From Candidatus Woesearchaeota archaeon (GTDB taxonomy: Archaea; Nanobdellota; Nanobdellia; Woesearchaeales; UBA525): a stretch of DNA of 6,088 bases. Below the pieces are notes generated by a model. That model had not been told where the DNA came from, searched no databases, and saw only the letters and a list, made by a program, of their open reading frames with translations. Made by a program: the position numbers and the translations under genes. Shown one piece after another: positions 1 through 5,137 of this stretch (the first letter of the stretch is position 1; each line of letters starts with the position of its first letter). The stretch is taken from contig JAJPEB010000083.1 of the NCBI GenBank assembly GCA_023252315.1, forward strand, positions 1 to 6,088. Reading direction: 5' to 3'.

Positions 1-1
1 G

Positions 2-97
2 AATGATAGCAGCCGCTCGCCCGTTCGCGTCCCGCAGCGCGGCGGAAGCTACAGCAGGAGCATGCCTGAGCCCGGCTACTCGCGCAAGGCTGCGTAG
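2..97 (+). CDS. Possible C-terminal tail of a plus-strand gene, truncated by window edge
   Basis: An open frame enters from the left edge and ends at TAG (95-97), giving 31 residues. The tail is hydrophilic and rich in Ser, Arg, Pro and Gly, ending GYSRKAA. About 25 of the 31 codons end in G or C, which matches the codon style of the solid genes here, and the other two plus frames look less coding-like. A T-rich stretch (GGTTTTCTT, 98-106) follows the stop and could act as an archaeal oligo-T terminator. No family is recognisable from such a short tail. In GC-rich DNA a frame this short can be open by chance, so this is a weak call that depends on sequence upstream of the window. Confidence 0.3.
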   Translation, partial: NDSSRSPVRVPQRGGSYSRSMPEPGYSRKAA

Positions 98-227
98 GGT
101 TTTCTTGCGGGAGGCTCTTGTGAAGACAGCAGGCGGTGCGGCATTCCCGCTCACGATGCAGCGCCCAAGGGGAAATCGAGGTCGCGTGGCCCGGAGAAGT
201 ACAGGAGGCCTAGGAAAACCGAAGCAT

Positions 228-336
228 AGGAAAGAAGAGAGAAGGGCAGGAGACCGAGAAAGAAAAAGGAAGAGAGGAAACCGGAAGGCCGAGATCTGGA
301 AAAGAGAATCGGAACAGGAGAGAGGAAAGAAAGGAG
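228..336. repeat. Purine-rich (GA) tract downstream of asnS
   Basis: This stretch is about 88% purine on the plus strand (13 pyrimidines in 109 bases). Unbroken purine runs lie at 228-246 (19 nt), 256-280 (25 nt), 298-308 (11 nt) and 316-336 (21 nt). It breaks sharply with the GC-rich sequence around it. Read on the minus strand it is a C/T-rich 3' flank starting about 25 nt after the asnS stop. Pyrimidine-rich, T-containing tracts are known termination signals in archaea, so a role in ending the asnS transcript is likely. Long polypurine:polypyrimidine tracts can also adopt triplex (H-DNA) structure. No coding signal is convincing between 98 and 361. Confidence 0.75.
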
Positions 337-360
337 CGCCGCTCGCATCACCCGATCGGG
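300..360 (-). terminator. Probable asnS transcription termination region
   Basis: Just after the asnS stop, reading along the minus strand, come a perfect 10-bp palindrome CCCGATCGGG (351-360) and a near-palindrome GAGCGGCGCTC (334-344). The C/T-rich stretch beginning CCTTTCTTTCCTCTC follows at once. Two short dyads followed by a pyrimidine tract fit a terminator, although archaeal termination depends mainly on the T-rich tract and the hairpins would be tight. The exact end point is inferred and cannot be fixed by reading. Confidence 0.4.
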
Positions 361-361
361 C

Positions 362-1666
362 TCACGGCTTCCAGCGCAGCATCGTCCTCGGGAACGGGAT
401 CGCGTCCTTGATGCTCTCGAGGCCGCAGACCCACGCGACCACGCGTTCGACGCCCATGCCGAAGCCGCCGTGCGGCACGCTGCCATACCTGCGCGTGTCG
501 AGGTAGAACTCGTACTCGTCCACCTTCTCGCCCTGCTCCTTGAGCTTGCGCACGATCTCCTTGAGATCGCTCTCGCGCTCGGAGCCGCCGATGATCTCGC
601 CGTAGTGCTCGGGCGCGATGAAGTCGACGCCGAGCACCGTGCGCGGGTCCTCTACCGACTCCTTCATGTAGAACGCCTTGACCTTCTTCGGGTAGTGCGT
701 GATCGCGATCGGGGTATCGAAGAGCTCGGAGAGCTTGTCCTCCTCGACCGTGCGCAGGTCCTTGCCCCACTCGACGTCCATGCCGCACCTCTCCTTGAGG
801 AGCGCGAGCGCATCGGTATACGTCATGCGCGGGAACGGCTTCCCGAGCGAGGGCTCGAGCATCTTGGGGTCGCGGCCGAGGATCTCGAGCTCGGGCCTGC
901 ACTCCTCGAGCACCGTCCTCACGATGTGCTTGAGCACGCCCTCGCCGTGCGCGACGATGCGCTCGAAGTCCGCCCACGCCTCCTCCATCTCCGCGTGCCA
1001 GTACTCGGTGAGGTGCCTGCTCGTCTTGCTCTTCTCGGCGCGGAAGCTCGGCGAGACCGTGTAGATCCGCTCGAGCGCGAAGATCGCGGGCTCCGCGTAG
1101 AGCTGCCACGACTGCGCGAGGAAGACGCCCTGCTGGCCGAAGTACGGCACCGGGAAGAGCGTGCTGCCTCCCTCGCACTGCACGCTCTGGAAGATCGGGC
1201 TCTGGTACTCGAAGAACGACTTCGAGCGGAAGTAGCCGTGGATCGCGCCGAAGACGGCGCTCCTGACCTTGAGGATCGCGGTCATCTTCCGGCTGCGCAG
1301 CCACAGGTGCCGATTGTCCGCGAGGAACTCGATCGACTGGTCCTTCGTGATCGGGAACGTGTCGGACGTGCCGACGATCTCGATCGCGCTGACCTTGAGC
1401 TCGACACCGGTCGGCGCGCGCGGGTCCTTGCGCAGCGTGCCCGCTACCTGCACGCTCGCCTCGACCTGGAGCTTCGCCACCTGCTCCCACGCGTCCGCGG
1501 GGATGTCCTCCTTGCGCACGACGCACTGGATGATGTCCGAGCTGTCGCGCAGCACGATGAACTTGAACGCATTGCTCCCGCGCTCGCGATGGACCCAGCC
1601 GCGCAGCAGCGCGTCCCCCTCTGCTCTCGCGATCGCCTCGCGGACCGTGATGTAGTGACCTTCCAT
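362..1666 (-). CDS. asnS: Asparaginyl-tRNA synthetase, archaeal type
   Basis: AsnRS attaches asparagine to tRNA(Asn) in the cytoplasm, using ATP. The 434-aa length is normal for the archaeal enzyme. An N-terminal OB-fold anticodon-binding domain spans about residues 19-105, beginning LRGWVHRERG. The class IIb catalytic core follows. Motif 2 is FRAEKSKTSRHLTEYWHAEM from residue 208, with R209 and E211; the TEYWHAEME form is typical of AsnRS rather than AspRS. Motif 3 is GFGMGVERVVAW (401-412) with R408, followed by the AsnRS-like ending CGLESIKDAIPFPR. The ATG at 1666 is fixed by a strong SD eight bases upstream (AAGGAGG). It is the only gene here with a strong SD and the only one ending in TGA. 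It may be the second cistron after a 17-codon ORF. Identification rests on family motifs and is firm. Confidence 0.96.
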   Translation of the reverse strand: MEGHYITVREAIARAEGDALLRGWVHRERGSNAFKFIVLRDSSDIIQCVVRKEDIPADAWEQVAKLQVEASVQVAGTLRKDPRAPTGVELKVSAIEIVGTSDTFPITKDQSIEFLADNRHLWLRSRKMTAILKVRSAVFGAIHGYFRSKSFFEYQSPIFQSVQCEGGSTLFPVPYFGQQGVFLAQSWQLYAEPAIFALERIYTVSPSFRAEKSKTSRHLTEYWHAEMEEAWADFERIVAHGEGVLKHIVRTVLEECRPELEILGRDPKMLEPSLGKPFPRMTYTDALALLKERCGMDVEWGKDLRTVEEDKLSELFDTPIAITHYPKKVKAFYMKESVEDPRTVLGVDFIAPEHYGEIIGGSERESDLKEIVRKLKEQGEKVDEYEFYLDTRRYGSVPHGGFGMGVERVVAWVCGLESIKDAIPFPRTMLRWKP

Positions 1667-1674
1667 GTGTGCAG

Positions 1675-1681
1675 CCTCCTT
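1675..1681 (-). promoter_or_regulatory. Strong Shine-Dalgarno site of asnS
   Basis: AAGGAGG on the minus strand lies eight bases before the asnS ATG. It decides the start codon. No comparable site precedes the other genes, which have TATA boxes at leaderless spacing instead. This suggests asnS is translated from an mRNA with a real leader. Confidence 0.85.
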
Positions 1682-1702
1682 GCGCCCGGTGATGTGATGA
1701 TG

Positions 1703-1709
1703 AAAAAAT
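1703..1709 (-). promoter_or_regulatory. Oligo-T tract between the small ORF and asnS (possible attenuator terminator or weak TATA)
   Basis: On the minus strand this reads TATTTTTT, with six T in a row at 1708-1703, within GGGTATTTTTTCATC. It lies between the stop of the 17-codon ORF and the asnS SD. Two readings are possible. It may be an oligo-T termination signal acting in the leader. Alternatively it is a poor TATA box for asnS: a start about 26 bp downstream would fall near 1680, just at the SD. The sequence alone does not decide. Confidence 0.4.
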
Positions 1710-1731
1710 ACCCTTATCGATGAGAAGCCCG

Positions 1732-1785
1732 CTAGCTATTGAGACGCTTGGAGACGTACTTGCGGAAGAGCGCGAGCGATGCCAT
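1732..1785 (-). CDS. 17-codon leaderless small ORF upstream of asnS (candidate leader peptide)
   Basis: The frame reads MASLALFRKYVSKRLNS and ends in TAG. Three observations support translation. Its ATG lies about 27 bp downstream of the centre of a canonical TATA box (1809-1816), the same spacing as the other genes here. Of the 16 codons after ATG, 13 end in G or C, as in the real genes. It sits immediately before asnS, which begins 65 bases after its stop, in a different frame and with its own SD. The peptide is basic and could form a short amphipathic helix. It has one Asn codon (AAT, rare for this base composition) two codons before the stop. It could be a leader peptide, an independent microprotein, or a chance frame in the asnS 5' leader. 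No family is recognised. Confidence 0.45.
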   Translation of the reverse strand: MASLALFRKYVSKRLNS

Positions 1786-1808
1786 GAGAGGAGAGCCGGC
1801 GCGAAGGA

Positions 1809-1816
1809 TATATAAA
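1809..1816 (-). promoter_or_regulatory. TATA box for the small ORF / asnS transcript
   Basis: The minus strand reads AGTTTTATATATCC, containing TTTATATA, a close match to the classic archaeal TATA consensus. A start site about 26-27 bp downstream falls on the ATG at 1785. On the plus strand the same bases read TATATAAA, but a plus-strand start near 1839 matches no good start codon, so the minus orientation is favoured. Confidence 0.7.
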
Positions 1817-1856
1817 ACTATGGACGAGAACGACGAGGAACGGACGCGTTTCTTCC

Positions 1857-1886
1857 CGCCATATGGCGCCGCGCAGGAGCATATGC
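1857..1886. repeat. Pair of CATATG palindromes 20 bp apart (possible operator)
   Basis: A perfect 12-bp palindrome CGCCATATGGCG (1857-1868) and a perfect 8-bp palindrome GCATATGC (1879-1886) have centres exactly 20 bp apart, about two helical turns. Both are followed by the partly shared bases CGCC. They lie between the TATA box at 1809-1816 and the promoter of the next plus-strand gene at 1906-1916, so a dimeric regulator could bind both and act on either side. A regulatory role is inferred. Confidence 0.4.
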
Positions 1887-1905
1887 CGCCCCCTGCGGGC
1901 ACGCG

Positions 1906-1916
1906 AAACGCTTAAG
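1906..1916 (+). promoter_or_regulatory. BRE/TATA-like promoter of the 113-aa gene
   Basis: AAACGCTTAAG combines an A-rich BRE-like part with a CTTAAG TATA-like core whose centre is about 28 bp before the ATG at 1942. The same AAAC...CTTAAG pattern occurs before the gene at 5138. It implies a leaderless or nearly leaderless mRNA. Confidence 0.55.
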
Positions 1917-1941
1917 AGCGGCCCTCGACGGGGATCGCGCC

Positions 1942-2283
1942 ATGGATGGCGGCCTCGAGCGCATAGACCTCATGGAGCCGCAGGATCTGGCACGGCTCAA
2001 CGGAGGGCTCGTCGCGTTCGTCCAGCGGGCCTACGAGCTCGCATGGGAGCGCTGCAGGGTGGCGCCCGATGCCGATCTCTACAGCGCGCTGGGGAACGGG
2101 ACGCTCGAGAGGCTGCGCGCGGGAGAGGACGTCCAGTTCGCGCTCGACAGGGGGCAGCGATTCGGTATCAGCGCGTCGGGCGGGACGCTCGTCCCCTACG
2201 TCCTCGCCGCGAGGCCTTCGCCAGAGGAGGCGTACGACAGGCAGTTGCGCGCGCCGCACTACGGCCCCGACGACGGCGGCTAG
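1942..2283 (+). CDS. Conserved-looking hypothetical protein, 113 aa
   Basis: I do not recognise this protein. It is soluble and mildly acidic, with no signal peptide or membrane span. The first two thirds look helical (about 12-70, including LARLNGGLVAFVQRAYELAW and LYSALGNGTLERLRAGEDVQ). A short, possibly strand-rich stretch follows (RFGISASGGTLVPYVLA, about 73-89), then an acidic Pro/Gly-containing tail. The ATG at 1942 is chosen because a TATA-like element lies about 28 bp upstream; Met11 is an in-frame alternative. G/C-ending codons dominate, as in the neighbouring genes. Its TAG stop overlaps the TAG stop of the convergent editing gene by 4 bp (CTAG). That context gives no clear functional link, because the neighbour is convergent. 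Confidence 0.75.
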   Translation: MDGGLERIDLMEPQDLARLNGGLVAFVQRAYELAWERCRVAPDADLYSALGNGTLERLRAGEDVQFALDRGQRFGISASGGTLVPYVLAARPSPEEAYDRQLRAPHYGPDDGG

Positions 2284-2771
2284 CGCTCCTTGCCGATGTC
2301 CGCGACCGTCGCTCCCGAGAGCCGCGCCCAGTCCTGCGCGCGCATGCGCACGCTGCGGTAATGGCTGCCCGCGGAGAAGACGACGTGGTCGCGCGTGAGC
2401 AGCTCCGCGTCCGCGTAGACGGGAATCGGGGGCTCGCACAGGTTGCCGAACGGCGGCACGGAGCCGATGGGGCACCCGGTCGCCGCGAGCACCTTGGCCG
2501 GGTGCGCGAGCGAGACGTTCCTCTCGCCGAGGAGCGCCTTGAGCTTCCTGAGGTCGGCCCTGCGGTGCCCCGCGACGATGCACTGCACGAGCCTGCCGGA
2601 TCCCGTCTCGAGCACGAGCGCCTTCGCCGCCTCCTCGATGCGTGTCCCGCGCACGCTCGCGGCGTCCTCGCTCGAGTGCACGTGCCCGTGCGCGAACTCC
2701 TCGTGCGCGACGCCCTCGCTCCTGAGCAGCGCGACGATGCGGCGGTATGCGGGGGTCTCGGGCTCTTCCAT
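2280..2771 (-). CDS. YbaK/ProX-type aminoacyl-tRNA editing (deacylase) domain protein
   Basis: This 163-aa protein belongs to the YbaK / aminoacyl-tRNA-editing (INS-like) family. Members hydrolyse mischarged tRNAs in trans, for example Cys- or Ala-tRNA(Pro). Family landmarks are the early stretch EEAAKALVLE (46-55), with K50 matching the conserved lysine of the family; AGHRRADLRKLKALLG (67-82); and the substrate-pocket loop ATGCPIGSVPPFGN (97-110). These are followed by a strand-rich end (PVYADAELLTRDHVVFSAGS). The length is normal for a free-standing domain. The ATG at 2771 sits about 25 bp from a TATA element and has no SD, so the mRNA is probably leaderless. It shares that element with the divergent gene at 2821. 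Which tRNA and amino acid it edits cannot be read from the sequence, so no symbol is given. Confidence 0.9.
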   Translation of the reverse strand: MEEPETPAYRRIVALLRSEGVAHEEFAHGHVHSSEDAASVRGTRIEEAAKALVLETGSGRLVQCIVAGHRRADLRKLKALLGERNVSLAHPAKVLAATGCPIGSVPPFGNLCEPPIPVYADAELLTRDHVVFSAGSHYRSVRMRAQDWARLSGATVADIGKER

Positions 2772-2790
2772 CGCGCAGTGACCGGCACCG

Positions 2791-2799
2791 TTAAATTAA
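2791..2799. promoter_or_regulatory. Shared bidirectional TATA element
   Basis: TTAAATTAA is AT-only and almost symmetric (TTAATTTAA on the other strand). Its centre (2795) is almost exactly midway between the divergent ATGs at 2771 (minus) and 2821 (plus), about 24-26 bp from each. No second TATA-like element lies in this 49-bp gap, so one element probably serves both leaderless genes. Confidence 0.65.
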
Positions 2800-2820
2800 G
2801 AACATGCCGGTGCGCTGCGC

Positions 2821-3168
2821 ATGGGCATGCTGCACGTCGAGGAGCGCCACACCTCGGGAGAATGGGTCTATCGCTACGAGAACCACGAGCGCAAGGCGCT
2901 CGCCATCGGCGTCGCGAGCCTCCCGCTCGGCTTCCTCGCGACGCTCGGCCTCGCGTTCCTCTATCCGCCGTCGAGCGCATGGGTCTCGATCGTGTTCCCC
3001 CTGATGCTCGTGCTCTTCGCGCTCGGCCTCGGCCAGCTCGTCCTCAAGAGCCCCGAGGTGCTCGCGAAGGCGCTCGCCGCGCGCGTCCATGGCCGCAAGG
3101 TGTCGTGGGAGCGCCGCGGCGAGGGCATGCTGCGCGACCACGTGCAGGTGCGCATCGCGCGCGCGTAG
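2821..3168 (+). CDS. Small two-span membrane protein, 115 aa
   Basis: I do not recognise a named family. The N-terminal 25 residues are hydrophilic (EERHTSGEWVYRYENHERK). Two hydrophobic segments follow at about 26-48 and 54-75, joined by a short turn with YPPSSAW. A basic C-terminal region (about 76-115, with KALAARVHGRKVSWERRGEG) is probably cytoplasmic, which would place both ends inside. The ATG at 2821 is preferred over the out-of-frame ATG at 2804 because it starts the only long frame and lies about 26 bp from the TATA element. A second in-frame Met is two codons later. The gene is divergent from the editing protein and shares its promoter element, so the two may be co-regulated. The function is unknown. 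Confidence 0.8.
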   Translation: MGMLHVEERHTSGEWVYRYENHERKALAIGVASLPLGFLATLGLAFLYPPSSAWVSIVFPLMLVLFALGLGQLVLKSPEVLAKALAARVHGRKVSWERRGEGMLRDHVQVRIARA

Positions 3169-3185
3169 CGTGTGAGCGCGAAGAC

Positions 3186-3208
3186 TTCCCGGAAAGAGTA
3201 ATCACTCT
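3186..3208. repeat. Two adjacent short dyads upstream of the 3251 promoter
   Basis: TTCC-C-GGAA (3186-3194) is followed directly by AGAGT-AATC-ACTCT (3195-3208), a perfect 5-bp inverted repeat. They lie just upstream of the TATA box at 3221 and just after the stop of the membrane-protein gene. They could be an operator for the next gene or a weak terminator-like hairpin for the previous one. The evidence is limited to the symmetry. Confidence 0.3.
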
Positions 3209-3220
3209 GCAATCAGAAAA

Positions 3221-3228
3221 TATATAAG
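3221..3228 (+). promoter_or_regulatory. TATA box of the secreted-protein gene
   Basis: TATATAAG is preceded by the A-rich, BRE-like stretch CAGAAAA. Its centre is about 26 bp before the ATG at 3251, which fits a leaderless mRNA and supports that start. Confidence 0.75.
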
Positions 3229-3250
3229 CGCGTCCTCGTTCGCCCCGCCT

Positions 3251-3706
3251 ATGCGCCGCGCATCGCTGCTGCCCACGCTCGCGGCTCTCGTCGCCGCCTC
3301 GTGCAGCCCTTCCCTGCACTACGCGCAACGTTGCTCGGGAGAGGCGACGTTCTTCACCGGCGACGGGAGCGCATATAGCGCCACCGTGTGCACGGCCTAC
3401 GATCCCAAGGGCGTGGCGCAACGCAGGACCACGTCCGTGCGGCTGACCAGCGGCGCAGGCGCATGGAGATCGATCTCTGGCGCGGAAGACGCAGTCGGCG
3501 GGCGCTTCACCGGCGAGTTCACAGCGCTCTCAGGCAAGGATAGGCAAGGGAGCGTGTATCTGTGGGGGCCCGTGCTCCGGGGCAGAGGAGAGGAGCGCTT
3601 CGAGGACGCGCAGTGGTACGTCGCGCATGCGCAGTTCGTTGCAGGCGTCGCGGATCCCGTGCCGAACCCGTACGATGCGGGCCGCCACCTGCTCCCTTCT
3701 CGGTAG
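3251..3706 (+). CDS. Hypothetical secreted or lipoprotein-like protein, 151 aa
   Basis: The N terminus is a classic export signal: basic MRR, a hydrophobic core (LLPTLAALVAA) and a small-residue cleavage region ending AASC. Cys18 could be a lipidation site, but the residue at -3 is Ala rather than Leu/Val/Ile, so the lipobox is imperfect. Ordinary cleavage is also possible. The mature part is rich in Gly, Ser, Thr and aromatic residues with alternating hydrophobic stretches (EATFFTGDGSAYSATVC, GRFTGEFTALSG, GSVYLWGPVL), suggesting beta structure. C28 and C47 could form a disulfide. I recognise no family. The ATG is supported by a TATA box about 26 bp upstream. Its TAG stop directly abuts the convergent aspS stop, with no base between them. 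Confidence 0.75.
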   Translation: MRRASLLPTLAALVAASCSPSLHYAQRCSGEATFFTGDGSAYSATVCTAYDPKGVAQRRTTSVRLTSGAGAWRSISGAEDAVGGRFTGEFTALSGKDRQGSVYLWGPVLRGRGEERFEDAQWYVAHAQFVAGVADPVPNPYDAGRHLLPSR

Positions 3707-5032
3707 CTACGGCACCAATCTCTCGGGATCCCTCGGGAAGAGGATCGCCTCGCGCACGTTGGGCAGCCCGAGCAGCTTCATCGTGAGCCTGTCGATCCCC
3801 ATGCCGAATCCGCCGTGCGGGGGGACGCCGTAGCGGAACGGCAACGTGTAGAAGTCGAAGTCCTCGACCTTGAGCCCCTTGCCCGCGATCTGCGCGCGCA
3901 GCTCCTCGTGGCGGTGCTCGCGCTGGCCGCCGGAGACGAGCTCGTCGCCCATGTACTCGAGGTCGAAGCCGCGCGAGAGCTGATGGCCGCTTGCGCTCCC
4001 CTCCGCCATGATGTAGAACGGCTTGAGCGCGAAGGGATACTTCGTGATGAAGTACGCGTCGGCGCCGCGCTGCTCCTTCATGAGCGTGCCGAGCAGCTTC
4101 TCGTCCTCCGTGCCGATGTCGTCGCCGAAGGGGATCTTCCTGCCCGCGCCCGCGAGCATCGCGAGAGCGCGCTCGTACGTGACGCGCGGGAACGGGAGCG
4201 TCGGCACCTCGATCTGCGCGCCGATGAGCGCGAGCTGCGGCGCGCATTCCTTCACGAGCGTGCCAGCGACGTGCGCGAAGAGGCGCTCGAGCAGCGAGAG
4301 GACGTCCTCCTCGTCGCGGATGAACGACATCTCGAGGTCGAGCTGCGTGAACTCCGTCTGGTGGCGCATCGTGTGCGAGTTCTCCGCGCGAAAGCTCGGG
4401 CCGATCTCGAACACGCGCTCGAAGCCGGCCGCGAGCATCATCTGCTTGTAGAGCTGCTGGCTCTGCGAGAGGTACGCCTTGCGCTCGAAGTACTTGAGCT
4501 CGAAGAGCGTGGCTCCGCCCTCCGCGCCCGCCGAGATGATCCTCGGCGTCTGCATCTCGATGAAGCGCTCGCCCTGCAGGAACTCGCGGATCGCGTGGTT
4601 GATGCGGTTGCGCGCCTTGAAGATCGCGAGGTGCGCGGGGTTGCGCAGGTCGAGGAAGCGGTAGTCGAGGCGCGTGTCGAGGCCCGCTGGCGTCTTGCCC
4701 GTGATGTCGAGCGGGACCCCCGGCTCTGCCGCCGAGAGCACCTCGAAGTCCTCGAGCGCGACCTCGTTGCCCCCCGCCTTGAGCTTGCTCGCCTGGACCG
4801 CGCCGAGCAGCACGATGACGGACTCGGGCGTGATGCGCTCGACCTCTGCGAAGCGCGGGTGCGTGCCGGGGACCGTGACCTGCACGAGGCCCTCGCGGTC
4901 CCGCAGCGCGATGAACGCGATCTTCCCGAGGCTCTTGACGGACTGCGCCCAGCCCGCGAGCGTGACGGCGTCGCCGGGCGCCATGCGCTGGACGTCGCTC
5001 GTGAAGGCGCGCTTGTGGAGGTCGATGGGCAT
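3707..5032 (-). CDS. aspS: Aspartyl-tRNA synthetase, archaeal/eukaryotic type
   Basis: AspRS charges tRNA(Asp) with aspartate in the cytoplasm. The 441-aa length fits the archaeal enzyme and it lacks the large insertion of bacterial AspRS. The N-terminal OB fold (about 20-102) contains AGWAQSVKSLGKIAFIALRD. The linker LDTRLDYRFLDLRNP (118-132) precedes motif 1, which includes Pro163. Motif 2 begins FRAENSHTMRH, with R215 and E217. SGGQREH (367-373) and motif 3 GFGMGIDRL (R415) follow, and the end LFPRDPERLVP is characteristic of archaeal AspRS. An open frame continues upstream to 5623, but the family begins at Met 5032, and a TATA-like element about 26 bp upstream of that codon fits a leaderless start. 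Motif 3 has Asp414 where class II enzymes often have Glu. Residue 30, near a position linked to tRNA(Asp)/tRNA(Asn) discrimination, is Gln. Confidence 0.96.
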   Translation of the reverse strand: MPIDLHKRAFTSDVQRMAPGDAVTLAGWAQSVKSLGKIAFIALRDREGLVQVTVPGTHPRFAEVERITPESVIVLLGAVQASKLKAGGNEVALEDFEVLSAAEPGVPLDITGKTPAGLDTRLDYRFLDLRNPAHLAIFKARNRINHAIREFLQGERFIEMQTPRIISAGAEGGATLFELKYFERKAYLSQSQQLYKQMMLAAGFERVFEIGPSFRAENSHTMRHQTEFTQLDLEMSFIRDEEDVLSLLERLFAHVAGTLVKECAPQLALIGAQIEVPTLPFPRVTYERALAMLAGAGRKIPFGDDIGTEDEKLLGTLMKEQRGADAYFITKYPFALKPFYIMAEGSASGHQLSRGFDLEYMGDELVSGGQREHRHEELRAQIAGKGLKVEDFDFYTLPFRYGVPPHGGFGMGIDRLTMKLLGLPNVREAILFPRDPERLVP

Positions 5033-5054
5033 GGTCGCGCGAGGCGGTCGTCGT

Positions 5055-5067
5055 CTTAAATAGGTTT
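5055..5067 (-). promoter_or_regulatory. BRE/TATA promoter of aspS
   Basis: The minus strand reads AAACCTATTTAAG, an A-rich BRE-like part followed by a TATA-like core. The TATA part is centred about 26 bp before the aspS ATG at 5032, implying a leaderless mRNA and supporting that start. It is the mirror image of the divergent promoter at 5102-5114. Confidence 0.7.
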
Positions 5068-5101
5068 GCCTGGTCGAGGATGGCGGCTGCCTGGACAGGG
5101 G

Positions 5102-5114
5102 AAACCTGCTTAAG
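5102..5114 (+). promoter_or_regulatory. BRE/TATA promoter of the TraB-like gene
   Basis: AAACCTGCTTAAG matches the aspS promoter element at 11 of 13 positions. CTTAAG is centred about 26 bp before the ATG at 5138. The two elements are arranged symmetrically about 5084.5, the midpoint of the two divergent starts. Confidence 0.65.
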
Positions 5115-5137
5115 CGTGCGCAGGCTCCCTCCTCCCC

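Noticed and set aside
1..60. T-arm-like string GTTCGCGTCCCGC near the left edge
   Set aside because: The loop lacks the conserved A of the TTCRA pattern and no matching acceptor or anticodon arms are visible, so it is not a tRNA. I saw no tRNA, rRNA, CRISPR array or mobile element anywhere in the window.
3..506. 167-aa plus-strand open frame at the left edge
   Set aside because: It overlaps the asnS 3' end antisense, its middle is just the translated purine tract (Lys/Arg/Glu runs), and its codon third positions do not match the real genes.
470..1723. 417-aa open frame antisense to asnS
   Set aside because: Its composition is that of a reverse-complement shadow (Leu/Arg/Glu/Asp-rich) of a firmly identified synthetase.
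1820..1915. 31-codon plus-strand ORF just after the TATA box at 1809-1816
   Set aside because: Its ATG lies only a few bases after the TATA box, upstream of any transcription start that box could give, and the ORF covers the palindromes and the next promoter. The minus-strand reading of the TATA box fits better.
2804..3004. Alternative plus-strand frame starting at ATG 2804
   Set aside because: It is too close to the TATA element to be transcribed from it, Arg/Ser-rich, and overlaps the membrane protein in another frame.
1863..3227. 454-aa plus-strand open frame
   Set aside because: It crosses three better-supported genes in other frames, and its Arg/Ala-rich composition is typical of shadow frames in GC-rich DNA.
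3815..5059. 414-aa open frame antisense to aspS
   Set aside because: Same reason: a mirror-frame shadow of aspS with no recognisable domain.
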